Positions 1 through 9,770 of a stretch of 60,000 nt of DNA are shown here, one piece after another. Source of the stretch: Takakia lepidozioides (lineage: Eukaryota; Streptophyta; Takakiopsida; Takakiales; Takakiaceae); NCBI GenBank assembly GCA_030704615.1, contig CM060731.1:51896001-51956000 (forward strand), in the 5' to 3' direction. The translations under genes were made by a program, and so were the position numbers. Numbering within the stretch: the first letter of the stretch is position 1; every line of letters begins with the position of its first letter. The notes under the pieces are model-generated. The model saw only the letters and a list, made by a program, of their open reading frames with translations. It had not been told where the DNA came from and did no database searches.

Positions 1-61
1 GTTCATGCCCGAAGACATGAGGACAGTGGGAGGAAAATAGGACGCCATACAGGGAGGAAGT

Positions 62-257
62 TTGCAAACCCTACAGCAGACAGAAATGGTGAGCACTCCA
101 TATCCACATACTACTGTTTTCATTAGTCTGGATGTTTTCCCTTCCATCTGGGATTCAAGAACATGGTTTATCTTGTTTTCAGACCGATGGAAAAGAGAAG
201 AGGAAAGCAGAAGAGGACGATCCGAGCGATGCAGCCACGAAGCCGAAGAAGGGATCC
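62..257 (+). CDS. Two exon fragments of an unknown Lys/Glu-rich protein, cut by the left edge
   Basis: A candidate exon at 183-257 is framed by a pyrimidine-rich AG acceptor (tcttgttttcag) and a GTAAGT-like donor after position 257. It encodes 25 residues beginning TDGKEKRKAEEDDPSD, with many Lys and Glu, as in nuclear or nucleolar proteins. A preceding segment ending at 88 (..QTLQQTEM) has a GTGAGC donor and joins it in phase 0. That segment meets a stop about 50 bases upstream, so its own start or acceptor is unresolved. I do not recognise the family. The gene would extend to the right, but I found no convincing next exon. Exon status rests on splice-site shape and composition only. Confidence 0.3.
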
Positions 258-359
258 GTAAGTTGTCTCACACGCACTTCTTCCTCCTTACTGATGGTCC
301 CTAGATGTGGGAAAAGCGATGATCGGTGGCGATCATCGCTTTACAGAATAATGTAGTTG

Positions 360-1590
360 TTAACCCTGATTTGGGCATGTTTAGGCTCATTGGATAGGTA
401 ATCGCGTCAGCTATGAGGTGGCATTTCCCAATTTGTCATTAGGCCATGCCCCAGCCACGTGGAACACCTAGAGTCTGCCACACTCGTGGTTTTCAGCCCC
501 ATTTTGGACAGCTAACCTGCCCTCCATCCTATGTGTCAACTAGGGTCAGGTTAGGGAAAAATTCAACGCACCCCCACTTGCGCAGGGTGGCGCGTCTCCC
601 AACACCCTTTATTGCGCCCCCTCCACCCTAAAACGCCCCCCATTGGCAGGCAAAGGCAAAGGCACCCCTCCAAAACCCACATACCTTAGGGCTACCGGCC
701 AACAAGTATAGGCAAACATAGGTGCACATGGAGAAGTCATGGGCAAGGGAAAAAATCATATGAAGGAAAGCTCTGATTGGCGCGAAAGTTTTTTGGTGCT
801 TACAAAAACCTGCCCACTACAGTACAACCGGAGCGATTGACAATTCAACGGTTCAGATCTTTTCACCGAATTTTCTAGTACGGTTTTGTGCTTGCCCCTT
901 TGAAATTGGGAAATTTGACCCCCCAAATTGACCATACAAAGCAGCCCACATGAGAACATGTCAGAAAAAGGGCAGGTGTCTTACCTGGCAGCGTACAAGA
1001 TTCTGGTTTGTGTCATGTCAAAACAAATCACAGCTGGGAAATTCGATAAGAAAAGCTGTGTTTTTTACCCCATTGTAAATAGGAAATTTGTTTTTGACCC
1101 AACTTTCAACATTATAATCTTGCAATCCGGCGGTTCGATTTGGACCAGACTTTTGGTGGTCATAGCTGGGGTAGGTAGAAACATATTACAACGGTCAGTT
1201 TTAGAGGGCCTGAGGAAATCTCAAGATATAAATTATTTAGTAGGGAAGGGTCAAAGTTTTGGGGGTGGACCCAAAAATTGGGGTTAGTCCTTTAGGGGTT
1301 AATCTACATTTAAATCTAGATCTTTGAATCTTTAATCTACATCGCCACTAATTTACATTATTTAATCTATTTTAATCGACATATGTAGATTATGCGTATC
1401 CCTAGGACAACAAAAATCTTAACATTCTCACAAGCCCCTGCCCGGCGAGCTTTTAATGGGTTTTCATATGGACAAGTCTGGCGTAGGTCATGTTCTCACT
1501 GACATACCCGCCCAACACTAACCCTACCTAATATAATCGGATTATAGTTAATAATAACAATAATAACAATAATAACCTTTGGATCCTACC
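360..1590. other. No gene recognised
   Basis: This stretch has only short overlapping frames on both strands, C-rich intergenic sequence around 540-680 and AT-rich sequence near 1290-1400. I see no splice-framed exon, no RNA gene and no clear mobile-element end. Confidence 0.5.
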
Positions 1591-1676
1591 GATGGGTCCT
1601 CCTACCGATAATCCCTTAGCGGCATTTGTTTTTGTTTTGTTTTCCTTCAAATTTAAAGGGAAATACCTGAGTGGCA

Positions 1677-1865
1677 CTCCCTTAGTGGCGATGGATCCTC
1701 CTACCGTTGATCCCTTAGTGGCGATGGATCCTCCAACCGTTGATCCCTTAGTGGCGATGGATACTCCTACCGTTGATCCCTTAGTGGCGATGGATACTCC
1801 TACCGTTGATCCCTTAGTGGCGATGGATACTCCTACCTTTGATCCCTTAGTGGCGATGGATCCTA
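1677..1865. repeat. 33-bp tandem minisatellite, about 5.7 copies
   Basis: The unit reads approximately GATCCCTTAGTGGCGATGG followed by ATNCTCCNACCGTT, 33 bp long. It is repeated in tandem with few substitutions (cct/act, cca/cta, gtt/ttt). Because 33 is a multiple of three, both strands stay open. The plus frame reads an 11-residue unit DPLVAMDTPTV and the minus frame reads GSIATKGSTVG. No start context, splice site or flanking coding sequence suggests a gene, so I call it non-coding minisatellite DNA. Confidence 0.85.
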
Positions 1866-2219
1866 AAGGAAGCGCGGGAAAAACATGAAAGTGGTGTTGG
1901 GCAGCAAAGAGACATATAGATGATGGTCTGCGGGACAAGCTCAACAGTGTTGGGCCTTCACATACCTACTAAGTCTTCCTGCAGGGACTTGTGACATTGC
2001 TTATACTATGATATTTGTCATCACGTCAAGGCTTTCCTCTTCATCACTCGGCTGCTCGCGCGCATTCTAGTGGGCCACTAGGACTGAAGAATGGTTCCCC
2101 AGCTCCAGAGCCCGTTTGAACATCTATCCCTTGTCAAGAATCCCACGAACGATGAGATGGAGCTTCCACCTCTCGTCCTTTCCATGGTCATCAGAGGACT
2201 CCCACCTCGATAACAGAGC

Positions 2220-3185
2220 ATGTTTGTAATTGAAGCCAAGGAACGCCTGATGAAAATTGCGGAGCACTGGCGGATCAACTCATTTGAATCCTATTGTCGT
2301 CTGGCCATCTCGAGTGTCAGCTTTTCTTACAGCGGAGCCGTCAGTTGTGATCGTTTGGTAGCCATCTCTAATTTGTACACCCTCATGTTCATGCTGGATG
2401 ATCTTTTGCTTGATTCGCCGAACGACTTGCTCCTCGAAGAGTATGGGATCGATAAAAGCGTCCGTGAGAGCCCTAACAAAATTGGAGAGTTCCTCAACAA
2501 CTTGAACCTCCTCTTCCGGCAACAAGAGCCTCCGCGCGATCCCACTCCGATCGAGGGGATGATGTGGGAATTGGGTCAGGACATGAGACGCTTGTCCACT
2601 CCGGAATGGTTCAATACTTTTGCAGACGCTGTCATCGGGTACAACAGAGTGGGCGTTGCCAACCATGCAGGCACTGCAGGCAACCGCTTATATTTGCAAG
2701 ACTTGGAATTGTACACCTCAATGCGCGCCTGGAACTGTGGAAGCTTGTTTGTTGTAAATCTCGTGGAGTTTGCCAAGAACGCCTTTCTTCCAGACGAGGT
2801 GCGCGCGCAACCCCTCATCCAACAGCTGACCAACGCGGCCGGCATTCATGTCGCTTTTGTCAACGACATTTTCTCCTACCCCAAGGAGGTGGCGCAGGAA
2901 GACAATCCGCGCAATCTAATCATGGTGTTGATGCAATCTGAAGGCACAACACTACCGCAAGCTGCGTGGAGAGCCGTGGACTTAGTAAACTCGTGGGCTC
3001 GCGTCGTCCTCGAGCTGGAGACGAAGTTGGTCGTGTGTGAGGCGGCCTATGCTCTGCGCCGCTATGTGGAAGGTGTGAAGGAGCTCATGACTGGCGGTAT
3101 TTACTGGCACAGCCTGCACAAGCGCTACCGGCATCCTGACGCAGTTTTCCCAGAGCTCAGGGCCATCACCAATGCCCACCAATGA
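2220..3185 (+). CDS. Microbial-type terpene synthase (MTPSL class), intronless
   Basis: The 321-residue protein carries every hallmark of class I terpene cyclases. There is an aspartate-rich DDLLLD (60-65). An NSE triad lies in NDIFSYPKE (N215, S219, E223). A pyrophosphate-sensor Arg (R169) sits exactly 46 residues before the NSE Asn, and a terminal RY pair (302-303) sits about 80 residues after it. Such enzymes ionise prenyl diphosphates with Mg2+ to give mono- or sesquiterpenes; the product cannot be told from sequence. Length, lack of introns and lack of the plant N-terminal beta domain match microbial-type synthases of seed-free plants, thought to come from bacteria or fungi by transfer. 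The ATG at 2220 is the first after an in-frame TAA (2211-2213). An open frame from an ATG at 2091 runs in the same phase up to that stop, so the true N-terminus may be longer or broken. Confidence 0.9.
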   Translation: MFVIEAKERLMKIAEHWRINSFESYCRLAISSVSFSYSGAVSCDRLVAISNLYTLMFMLDDLLLDSPNDLLLEEYGIDKSVRESPNKIGEFLNNLNLLFRQQEPPRDPTPIEGMMWELGQDMRRLSTPEWFNTFADAVIGYNRVGVANHAGTAGNRLYLQDLELYTSMRAWNCGSLFVVNLVEFAKNAFLPDEVRAQPLIQQLTNAAGIHVAFVNDIFSYPKEVAQEDNPRNLIMVLMQSEGTTLPQAAWRAVDLVNSWARVVLELETKLVVCEAAYALRRYVEGVKELMTGGIYWHSLHKRYRHPDAVFPELRAITNAHQ

Positions 3186-3304
3186 GTCCCAACACTTTCA
3201 ATGTCGAACATATTGGCATGTAGTAAATATGTTCCTCATGTATACATGTCCGCCTAGGCTTGATCTGCATAGCTAGGAGGACTTGATATATTTTCATGCC
3301 ATAA

Positions 3305-3846
3305 GGCCCCCGCCGCACCAGCCTGCTATCGCCTGCTACACTCCTACTAATTACTGCTACATAGAAAATTGCGGCCGCACTAACATGTTTAAAATGTTTT
3401 AGCCATAACTATAGTTATCTATCCTAAAAACTTCCTTCCTACTTTAGAGCGAATCTAGCACTACCCCCCCCCTGGTGCTAAATCTAAACAGGTGCGCCGT
3501 TTTTGGGCAGATGCCTGCGCCATTCTCTGCCATCGCCATTCCCATTAGCCATTGAAAGCCTCGAGTAATGTGCAGCGTTGTGCTCCTAGCCCGTGGTCTT
3601 GTCTCGTCTTGTCTCGTAGTTGCTCCTTTGGCTATGGCGAAAAGAAAGGAGGCGCGAGAATATGGCGAGAGGAAGTCGGGCAGGGGCAGGCGAACGCATG
3701 TTTAAAACTAACAATATGCACTTAAAACATGTTAAGCTAAAATGTTGGTGCGGCAGGGATATTGTTAGTTGGAGCAGCTGTTATGAAAACGGACCTGCTA
3801 ACCGTTAGCAGGTGTTCTACGCTAACAGCCCGGTGCGGCGGGGGCC
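3305..3846. mobile_element. PIF/Harbinger-like non-autonomous DNA element
   Basis: The ends are inverted repeats: GGCCCCCGCCGCACC at 3305-3319 and its complement GGTGCGGCGGGGGCC ending at 3846. Both ends are flanked by TAA (3302-3304 and 3847-3849), matching the 3-bp TWA target duplication of the PIF/Harbinger superfamily. No transposase is encoded; the short ORF inside is not conserved-looking. The left half is related to a degenerate inverted copy near 7880-8190. Confidence 0.7.
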
Positions 3847-4129
3847 TAATGTAATTACATAGTTGTTGTTACTTATAGCATTTTTTTAACTTTACATCAT
3901 ATTTCTATAAGGCCCCGCGCTGCTAGCGTAGAACACCTGCTAACGGCTTACCAGGCCCGTTTTCGTAACAGCTGCTCCAACTAACACAATCTCTGCCGCA
4001 CCAAAGTTTTAGCTTAACATATTTTAGTGCATAATGTTAGATTAAAACACGCGTTCGTCTGCCCCTGCCCGACTTCCTCTCGCCCTTTTCCCTCGCCTCC
4101 TTCCTTCACGCCATAGCCAAAGGAGCAAC
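3619..4129. repeat. Long inverted repeat, arms about 230 and 219 bp, spacer about 62 bp
   Basis: Sequence 3619-3848 returns as a diverged reverse complement at 3911-4129. For example GTTGCTCCTTTGGCTATGGCG at 3619 pairs with its exact complement ending at 4129. The GGAGCAGCTGTTA, AGCAGGTGTTCTACGCTA and GGAAGTCGGGCAGGGGCAG blocks also pair. The right arm begins TAA-GGCCCC, like a Harbinger terminus, so it is probably a second, partial copy inserted head-to-head. RNA from here would form a long imperfect hairpin. Confidence 0.85.
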
Positions 4130-4139
4130 GGCGAGGTCC

Positions 4140-5387
4140 AGGATGAGCCAGGACGAGCCAGGAGCATTGTGAATGTGAGGGCCCAGGATGCGAAGAACTG
4201 TCTTCATAATTAAAAGATTATGCATGATTCAGAACGTGGGGTTTCTTACACCTGTTTGCAATTTCTTAGGCACTGTGATGTGAGGTGCTCAGAATGTTTT
4301 GCTGGGGAAGGAAAAGGATTTCTTGTTCCTATTAGGGGGAATTGAAATGAAGCACTGCAGGTCTCTGCAGGTCTTCATGGGCACTGCAGGTCTCAACAGG
4401 GGTAATGGTGGGGATGGCCATTGTTGGCTTTGCCTTTTGGTATGGCCAGCGGAGAAAGCCCCGTTGATTATGGAATGGTGCATAGATTTGTACATATTTC
4501 TTGGTAGCAGTAGTGATGGCTAGATCAGGCATGTCTCATAGGCACAAGAAAACACAATCTTAATTGGACAGACAACCAGAACAGAGCAAGTGGTTTCACT
4601 ACCTCGAAGGGTTGCACGGTCCTTCATGCAAGAGCTATAACCAACTTCCTTCACTACACGATGATCCGCCTCCAGAACCAGCTCATCATGTATCTACAGT
4701 GAATATACCACCATTGCTAGAGGTTGGCAACTACAGAGGTTTGTCACAATTTTCTTCGTCATCTTACCTTTCCCAGTGGCAATTTTCCATCGCTGGGGCT
4801 TCAAAAACCAAATCCAGGCATAGGTATTGCCGTATTTATTATATTCCAGCTTAAAATCGATCACAAGTATCAAAACTTCTTTGGTATAATGTATCTTCTT
4901 CCTTGGTTGAGGATAGTGCAAATGCACACAAGAAATGTAATGTCTACTTTACATGGGTTGGACATTATCCCCACAAAAAGGCACCAAAAACATATACATT
5001 TGTATAGTTTTGAAGTGTTTGGGATTGTGTTTTTCGCATCTGCTATTGTATTGATGTAATCAATTTCCTCACAGGATCAACCAAAAACCCTCTCCTGGTG
5101 GTGGTCTCTTGTGCACACTCCTCTGACTGCCCATCACTGGAAGTAGAATCTAACCCAGAGTCAAAATGGAGTTTGGCCAGTGAGACTACGAACTCACACA
5201 AATCTGCTGGGGATGCCAGGGCAGAACCCCCTTGTGCCAGAATGAAAGCATTCATCAAGCTCAATCTTGCGCTTGCTGCTAGTCTTCTTCGGGAGGTGAT
5301 GAGGTCGCTGGCTCTCCTTCTGAAGGCCGCCGAGATTTCTTTGAAATAGTCAAAAATCTTCAACAAGAGATGTCTTGTTGATCCATA
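4140..5387. other. No recognised gene; minus frame 5043-5366 is unassigned
   Basis: Nothing is recognisable in 4140-5040. On the minus strand 5366-5043 is open (Ala, Ser and Leu rich). It could be a terminal exon of the gene whose exon lies at 5388-5545. The two do not join in frame across the 20-50 bases between them, so a frameshift or a missed intron would be needed. Confidence 0.35.
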
Positions 5388-5545
5388 CCCATCTGGCTGC
5401 TCTTCACATATTCAACCAATTGGGGCAAAACACATCTGGGTCCCAGACTGCGTAGCACCTCTGTAACTTGCGGAGGTGTTGGAGTGGTGTCCGCAACTTT
5501 TGTCACCCTTGGCCAAGCACAGTGGGGACTGGTGACCTTCTCCAT
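5388..5545 (-). CDS. Internal exon of an unrecognised gene
   Basis: A strong acceptor (gtttctctatgcag) precedes ATGGAGAAGG at 5545. The frame then runs about 52 codons (MEKVTSPHCAWPRVTK.. to ..LPQLVEYVKSSQMG) to a possible GTATGG donor just below 5388. The run VTEVLRSLGP..LPQLVEYV is amphipathic and looks helical, but I cannot name the family. The downstream frame is discontinuous, so this may be a decayed gene. It lies about 1 kb downstream of the kinase remnant on the same strand; I cannot tell whether they belong together. Confidence 0.3.
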
Positions 5546-6479
5546 CTGCATAGAGAAACAGACATATTTTGAAAACCTGTGGAACACAGTGAGGAACAAA
5601 TGAAATTTATCTGCTACCAAGAACCAAGAATATGCACCCCCCCCCCCCCCCTCCCCCCAAGAGAAGTGCACCCCAATAGATTTTCCACTACAAAACTTGT
5701 GAAATCATAAGGCAAAAAATATCTTGATGAGCATCGAGTCATCACAAAACTGGCGTTGATCATATCCTACGTACGTGTGCCTCCTCACTTGAGCAGGGTG
5801 GATCCAGGAAAACATCCACTTGCTGACTGAAATAAGATCTACATGTCAGATAACCACACAGGCGCTCTTGCCTAAGCAAATCCCTGTGATTTTCAGTCTC
5901 ACACTAGACATGATCAAAAGCGGTGGTAGGAAGTCAAAGGGGTGAGATTCTATCCAATAATCCAACTGAAATTAAAGCAAAGATCCAGGGTCTCAAGTCG
6001 ACGTGAGTCCCAGCCAACAGAACAGGGATCTAACTTGCAACGGCATCCGACAAAGGCCTGGGAACATGGAAGTCCTATTCTCTTGGCAGAGATAATATCC
6101 TTCTTTAGGCAATAGAAGAAACTACAGCATATGAAACCGGGTATGTGCATTTGGTGTACAGTTCTATTACCCATAACTTCCAGAGATACTTGTCTAGTTC
6201 TCAAGTGAAAATGCTAAAACAATTTATTGCAATTGAAACCCTCATCTCAACTTTGTGACAATTGGCCAAGAACATTCATAAGGGGTTTTTAAGCAGTGGC
6301 GCAGGGAAGGCATGGAACAACACACACAAACATACCTGCCAGGGAGTTCACGGCCCGCCTCTTTGCCTTAGCCTACTCCCCATATTTTCCAGCATTGATC
6401 TTCTCCAGGTACCGCTTCCTCCCGCTCAAAGTTTTTATATATTTGGAAAATGTTGCCAAAGAGTTTATAAGATTTACAT

Positions 6480-7030
6480 GTATGCACACTACCTTCCTCG
6501 CATTAACACATGGCACTCAGCAACAAAAGTTTTGCGCAACTCCTTACTGGTCTTCGCATTCAATCTTTTCACTGCAATGAGTTGACCATTAGGCAGGACC
6601 CCTTGTAGACAGTTCTAGAGCAGCCAACCCCAGTCACGGTGGCTTTGGTGAACCCATTAGTTGCCTTGTCAAGATCAGCTTCAGATAATCCGCCCCCCAG
6701 CCCTTTCAAGTGGGCAGTATCCGCGTCTGTCACAAGGTCACTGAAGCGGTTGCAGAAATAACACCACAAACTAATCAGGATAGCCACCAGTAGCAGACCA
6801 CCCATAACACTGGCTATTATAATGATTGTGAGACCTATCATCTTAAATTGTGTCGGTGGCGCAGCCCCATCGTCAAAATTGGTGGGGAAGAGAAAGTAGT
6901 GCTTCCATGCAATTTTTGGGGGTACCCATTCCGTGCGAGAGGTTTCAGAGCATAATTCGGTACGCACCCACAAAGCTGGGCATTATCAAGGGAAACCACA
7001 GCAGAAGATGCTAGAAATAGGGAGTTCCTG
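6480..7030 (-). pseudogene. Remnant of a plant receptor-like kinase (membrane segment plus first part of kinase domain)
   Basis: Reading the minus strand, the order is: an LRR-kinase-type ectodomain end (DNAQLCGCVPNYA, near 6990); then a strong transmembrane helix (GLTIIIIASVMGGLLLVAIL) followed by WCYFCNRF; then the juxtamembrane hallmark LSEADLDKATNGFT; then a glycine-loop relative (TGVGCSRTVYKG). A one-base shift near 6598 separates this from LPNGQLIAVKRLN, which carries the beta-3 Lys, and KTFVAECHVLMR. The catalytic loop (HRD) and DFG motifs are not found downstream. The Gly-loop is imperfect and the frame is broken in the run of four Cs at 6598-6602. I infer a truncated pseudogene, although the shift alone could be a sequencing error. 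Confidence 0.6.
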
Positions 7031-7159
7031 GAGTAGGCCCAGGCATCTCAATGGTCGGAGAGATCAGGGATTTCAGACTTCGTTCTCCAACATGTTGCCA
7101 TTGCAACTCTGCTGGATTAGTGGGGGCCAGCATTCCCACTCCCTCCCTCAAACCGAACC

Positions 7160-7870
7160 ACGAAATTGTTGAGATTTGTCACACAACAAGATGAATATAT
7201 TCCTGCACTCGAAACATAGAATTGAAACTGAGATCATCACTCGCTGCATACTTGCATAAAATCCATAGCACTGGATTGCTCCTCGCAGGATGCATCCCTT
7301 GTGCAAAACCACAATCAAGCCCTGGGATCCTGCAACCTCTCTGTGTCACCCACTGCGCACATTGGTAGTAGTAACAATGTAGTATGTTAGTCAGTCATCC
7401 AAAAAATTCGAGTTAATTGCCTCCGTAGCAATCTTGCATATACAATCACGACCCAGATGCTAACCGCTCCCTCACTCTCTATTTTTGGTGAGATTTGACG
7501 TGGAGAGAGACACGAGCTCTGCACTGAATGGGACTAGAGCTCTAATCTCCCTGCTGATGAACAAAGGAGAACTTTTGGTGGAGACTGCAAATACAGCTTA
7601 TAATTATTGATACTTCACTTTTTTCATAGACAATTTGTGGCGTTCCAGATGCACTGAACCATGTGGCTCTATCTCTATCAGCTCACTCCTATGCCTGCCT
7701 GCTGCTTTCCCCACAACGCCTGCCACTTCACCTGTTGTAGTCGACCACCATTTTCTCTACTCCCTAATGTCCCACAAGATTTCGCTGCTATTAATGTTCA
7801 TGCTTTCATGCTCGAGTGTCATCTTGACAATCTCCTGGAAGCGGTCCCGCAGCACCAGGGTGCCCTCACA
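7160..7870. other. No gene recognised
   Basis: Overlapping short frames occur at 7635-7990, but none has a recognisable motif or splice framing. Confidence 0.4.
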
Positions 7871-7879
7871 TGCCTCCCC

Positions 7880-8190
7880 GAGAAGAGCGAAGGAGAAGGA
7901 GAAGGCGAATGGCGCGGATGGCGAATGGCGAATTGCGTAGAATGGCGCGGGCAGCTGCCCGAAAACGGCGCGGCAGTTTAGATTTAGCACTAGGGGGGGG
8001 GGCTACTGCTAAAGTCGCCATAAACTACGAAGGATTAGTTAAGATTAGATAGCAGTAGTTAGAGCTAAAATTTGTCAAGCAGGGCCGTGCGGCCAGATTT
8101 TTTAGGCTAGCAGTAGTTAGCACTAACCTAACATCCGTTGGCAGCCCGGTACGCGTAGAGCAGGCTAGGAACACTATGGCTTCGGCCTGA
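7880..8190 (-). repeat. Inverted, diverged relative of the 3.3-kb Harbinger-like element
   Basis: The reverse complement of 7880-8165 aligns by eye with 3320-3560. Shared stretches include AGTGCTAAATCTAAAC, GCGCCGTTTT(T/C)GGGCAG and GCGCCATTC, plus a C-run after AGCACTA. The terminal GGCCCCCGCCGC end is degraded, so only part of the element is evident. Confidence 0.6.
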
Positions 8191-8406
8191 TATGTGATAA
8201 GTCTTAATCTAATACTTATTCGATACAAACACACAAATGTGTAGAGAGACTTGAGGAAAGCTGTGGAATGAATGGATGCGTGAATGGAACCTGAAAGATA
8301 CTGAAGCAATCTGATGCTTAAGTATACACAGTAAGGTAAATTGCTATCATGAAAGCAAGAAGAAATACAAACAGGAAGCACAACCATGATACACTAGCTG
8401 TAGGTC

Positions 8407-9535
8407 ATGACTGATTGTTCTGAGCAGACTGAGTGCATAGAGATATCCAACTTTTCTATCTTGGAGTTCCCACCTCGGATAGCGAAGGGATGGGTGAGTA
8501 AAAGCCGCTCAACATTTGGCGACCATACTGGGGAACTGGGTCAGGAACAACCAGATGTGACAGGCATCTGGTGGGATCATGGTGGATGGAGAATTAAAGA
8601 ATTTGATGTGAATCAAATTCCCTGTGGAACTGAGAAAGAAAGGTTGTCCAAGCAATTCTTTCAGAGGTTCTTGGAATTACCAGACAGTTGCAAAGAAAAT
8701 ATTCTTAAGAGAGTGCATGATGCTGATCCTGAGTGGGGTCTGGAGAAATGAGTGATAAAGATTTATCAAGTGGCATGAAGAAACAAGGGGGTCTCCTATG
8801 CCTGAGAGGTTACCTCGTTATCAGCCAAAGGAGGGTCAGACATTTCCAGGTAGTGCTCAATCATCTCCGTCAACCAGTGACAGGATTCGGGCTCGCACAC
8901 GGAGTCCTTCACGAGACTCTCACCGTCAGAAGGGTGCTCGCTCACAAAGGTTTGCTAATCCCAAACATTAAACGAGTGGAGTTTGAAGGCTGGGAGGAAC
9001 GGAAAGTGAATGTTTACACTCATATGCATGAAGAATTAGTACTGGTAAAGAATTGGATTCCTAAGGATATCCTGTGGATCAAACTTACACCAAAAACAGC
9101 TTTCCAAACGTGTTTGCCATATGGTAATATGGTAACAAAGACTTCTAGTATAGCCAAGGGTGCATTGAAGCTGGAAAGAAACCCAGGCATATACGAGAGA
9201 TATTACAGAAGAGAGTTTTGGTTATTGCCTCATTAAAGATGTGAAAGACATGGGACATGAGTGATGAAAGAGAAGCTAGACTCTACAGATATTCAGCGAA
9301 GAGAGAAAGTTATTTGAAAGCTAATTATCTATATCTTTGGGAGAGGGGAATAGACATAGGGGAATCATCTGTACCTCTCACACCATTAAGATCAAAGAGT
9401 ACATCACCCATACCGGAAGAACCAGAGTTGGATGCCACTCCTTCTTATTCTTTACATAAGGGATTTGATAGAGGAAGAAGACGAGGGGAGAGATCTGAGG
9501 TACATCCTTGGATCAAAGATTCGACTGCAATAATC
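8407..9535 (+). pseudogene. Chain of broken ORFs from an unidentified protein-coding element
   Basis: Plausibly coding stretches follow each other in different frames. 8407-8751 has GIWWDHGGWRIKEF and ends DPEWGLEK. About 8779-8983 is an Arg/Ser/Pro-rich stretch (RIRARTRSPSRDSHRQKG). About 8970-9215 has VEFEGWEERKVNVYTH. 9257-9535 has YLKANYLYLWERGIDIG and an Arg-rich RGRRRGERSE. The arrangement of a compact domain followed by basic linkers recalls a retroelement gag-like protein, but I recognise no domain. Several frameshifts make it non-functional as read. It stops where the Copia element begins (about 9536), so the Copia insertion or a rearrangement may have truncated it. Confidence 0.35.
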
Positions 9536-9540
9536 CAACA

Positions 9541-9554
9541 CCTCCCCTCGCACC
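9541..9554 (-). other. Polypurine tract of the Copia element
   Basis: On the minus strand GGTGCGAGGGGAGG is followed directly by TGTTGGATTAT, the start of the LTR. This resembles the usual Copia arrangement of a purine tract just before the 3' LTR. Confidence 0.65.
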
Positions 9555-9770
9555 TGACCTCATTTTTTAGACGTTGCCAAAGATTAATCCCCTTCTGGAT
9601 ATCTCAGTCAAAATGGATCGCTACAGGAGGTATGTACAGATTTTATGCACAACTGCTATATACATGGGAGTCCCTCATGCTCCTTCTTTGGACGTTGCTC
9701 CTGACCTTTGGAATTTTACACGAATTGGCTGAGGCGCACACATGTACAACATCGTACCTAGGAATGAAGA

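Noticed and set aside
1677-1865. 33-bp repeats as a CRISPR array
   Set aside because: The units are contiguous with no spacers, and the genome is eukaryotic.
1528-1944. Minus frame over the 33-bp repeat as a repeat protein gene
   Set aside because: Both strands are open simply because the period is divisible by three. The flanks are AAT/TTA low-complexity sequence.
2220-3185. Terpene synthase as bacterial contamination of the assembly
   Set aside because: The flanks continue smoothly into plant-type repeats (Harbinger-like element 120 bp downstream). The class is known in seed-free plants.
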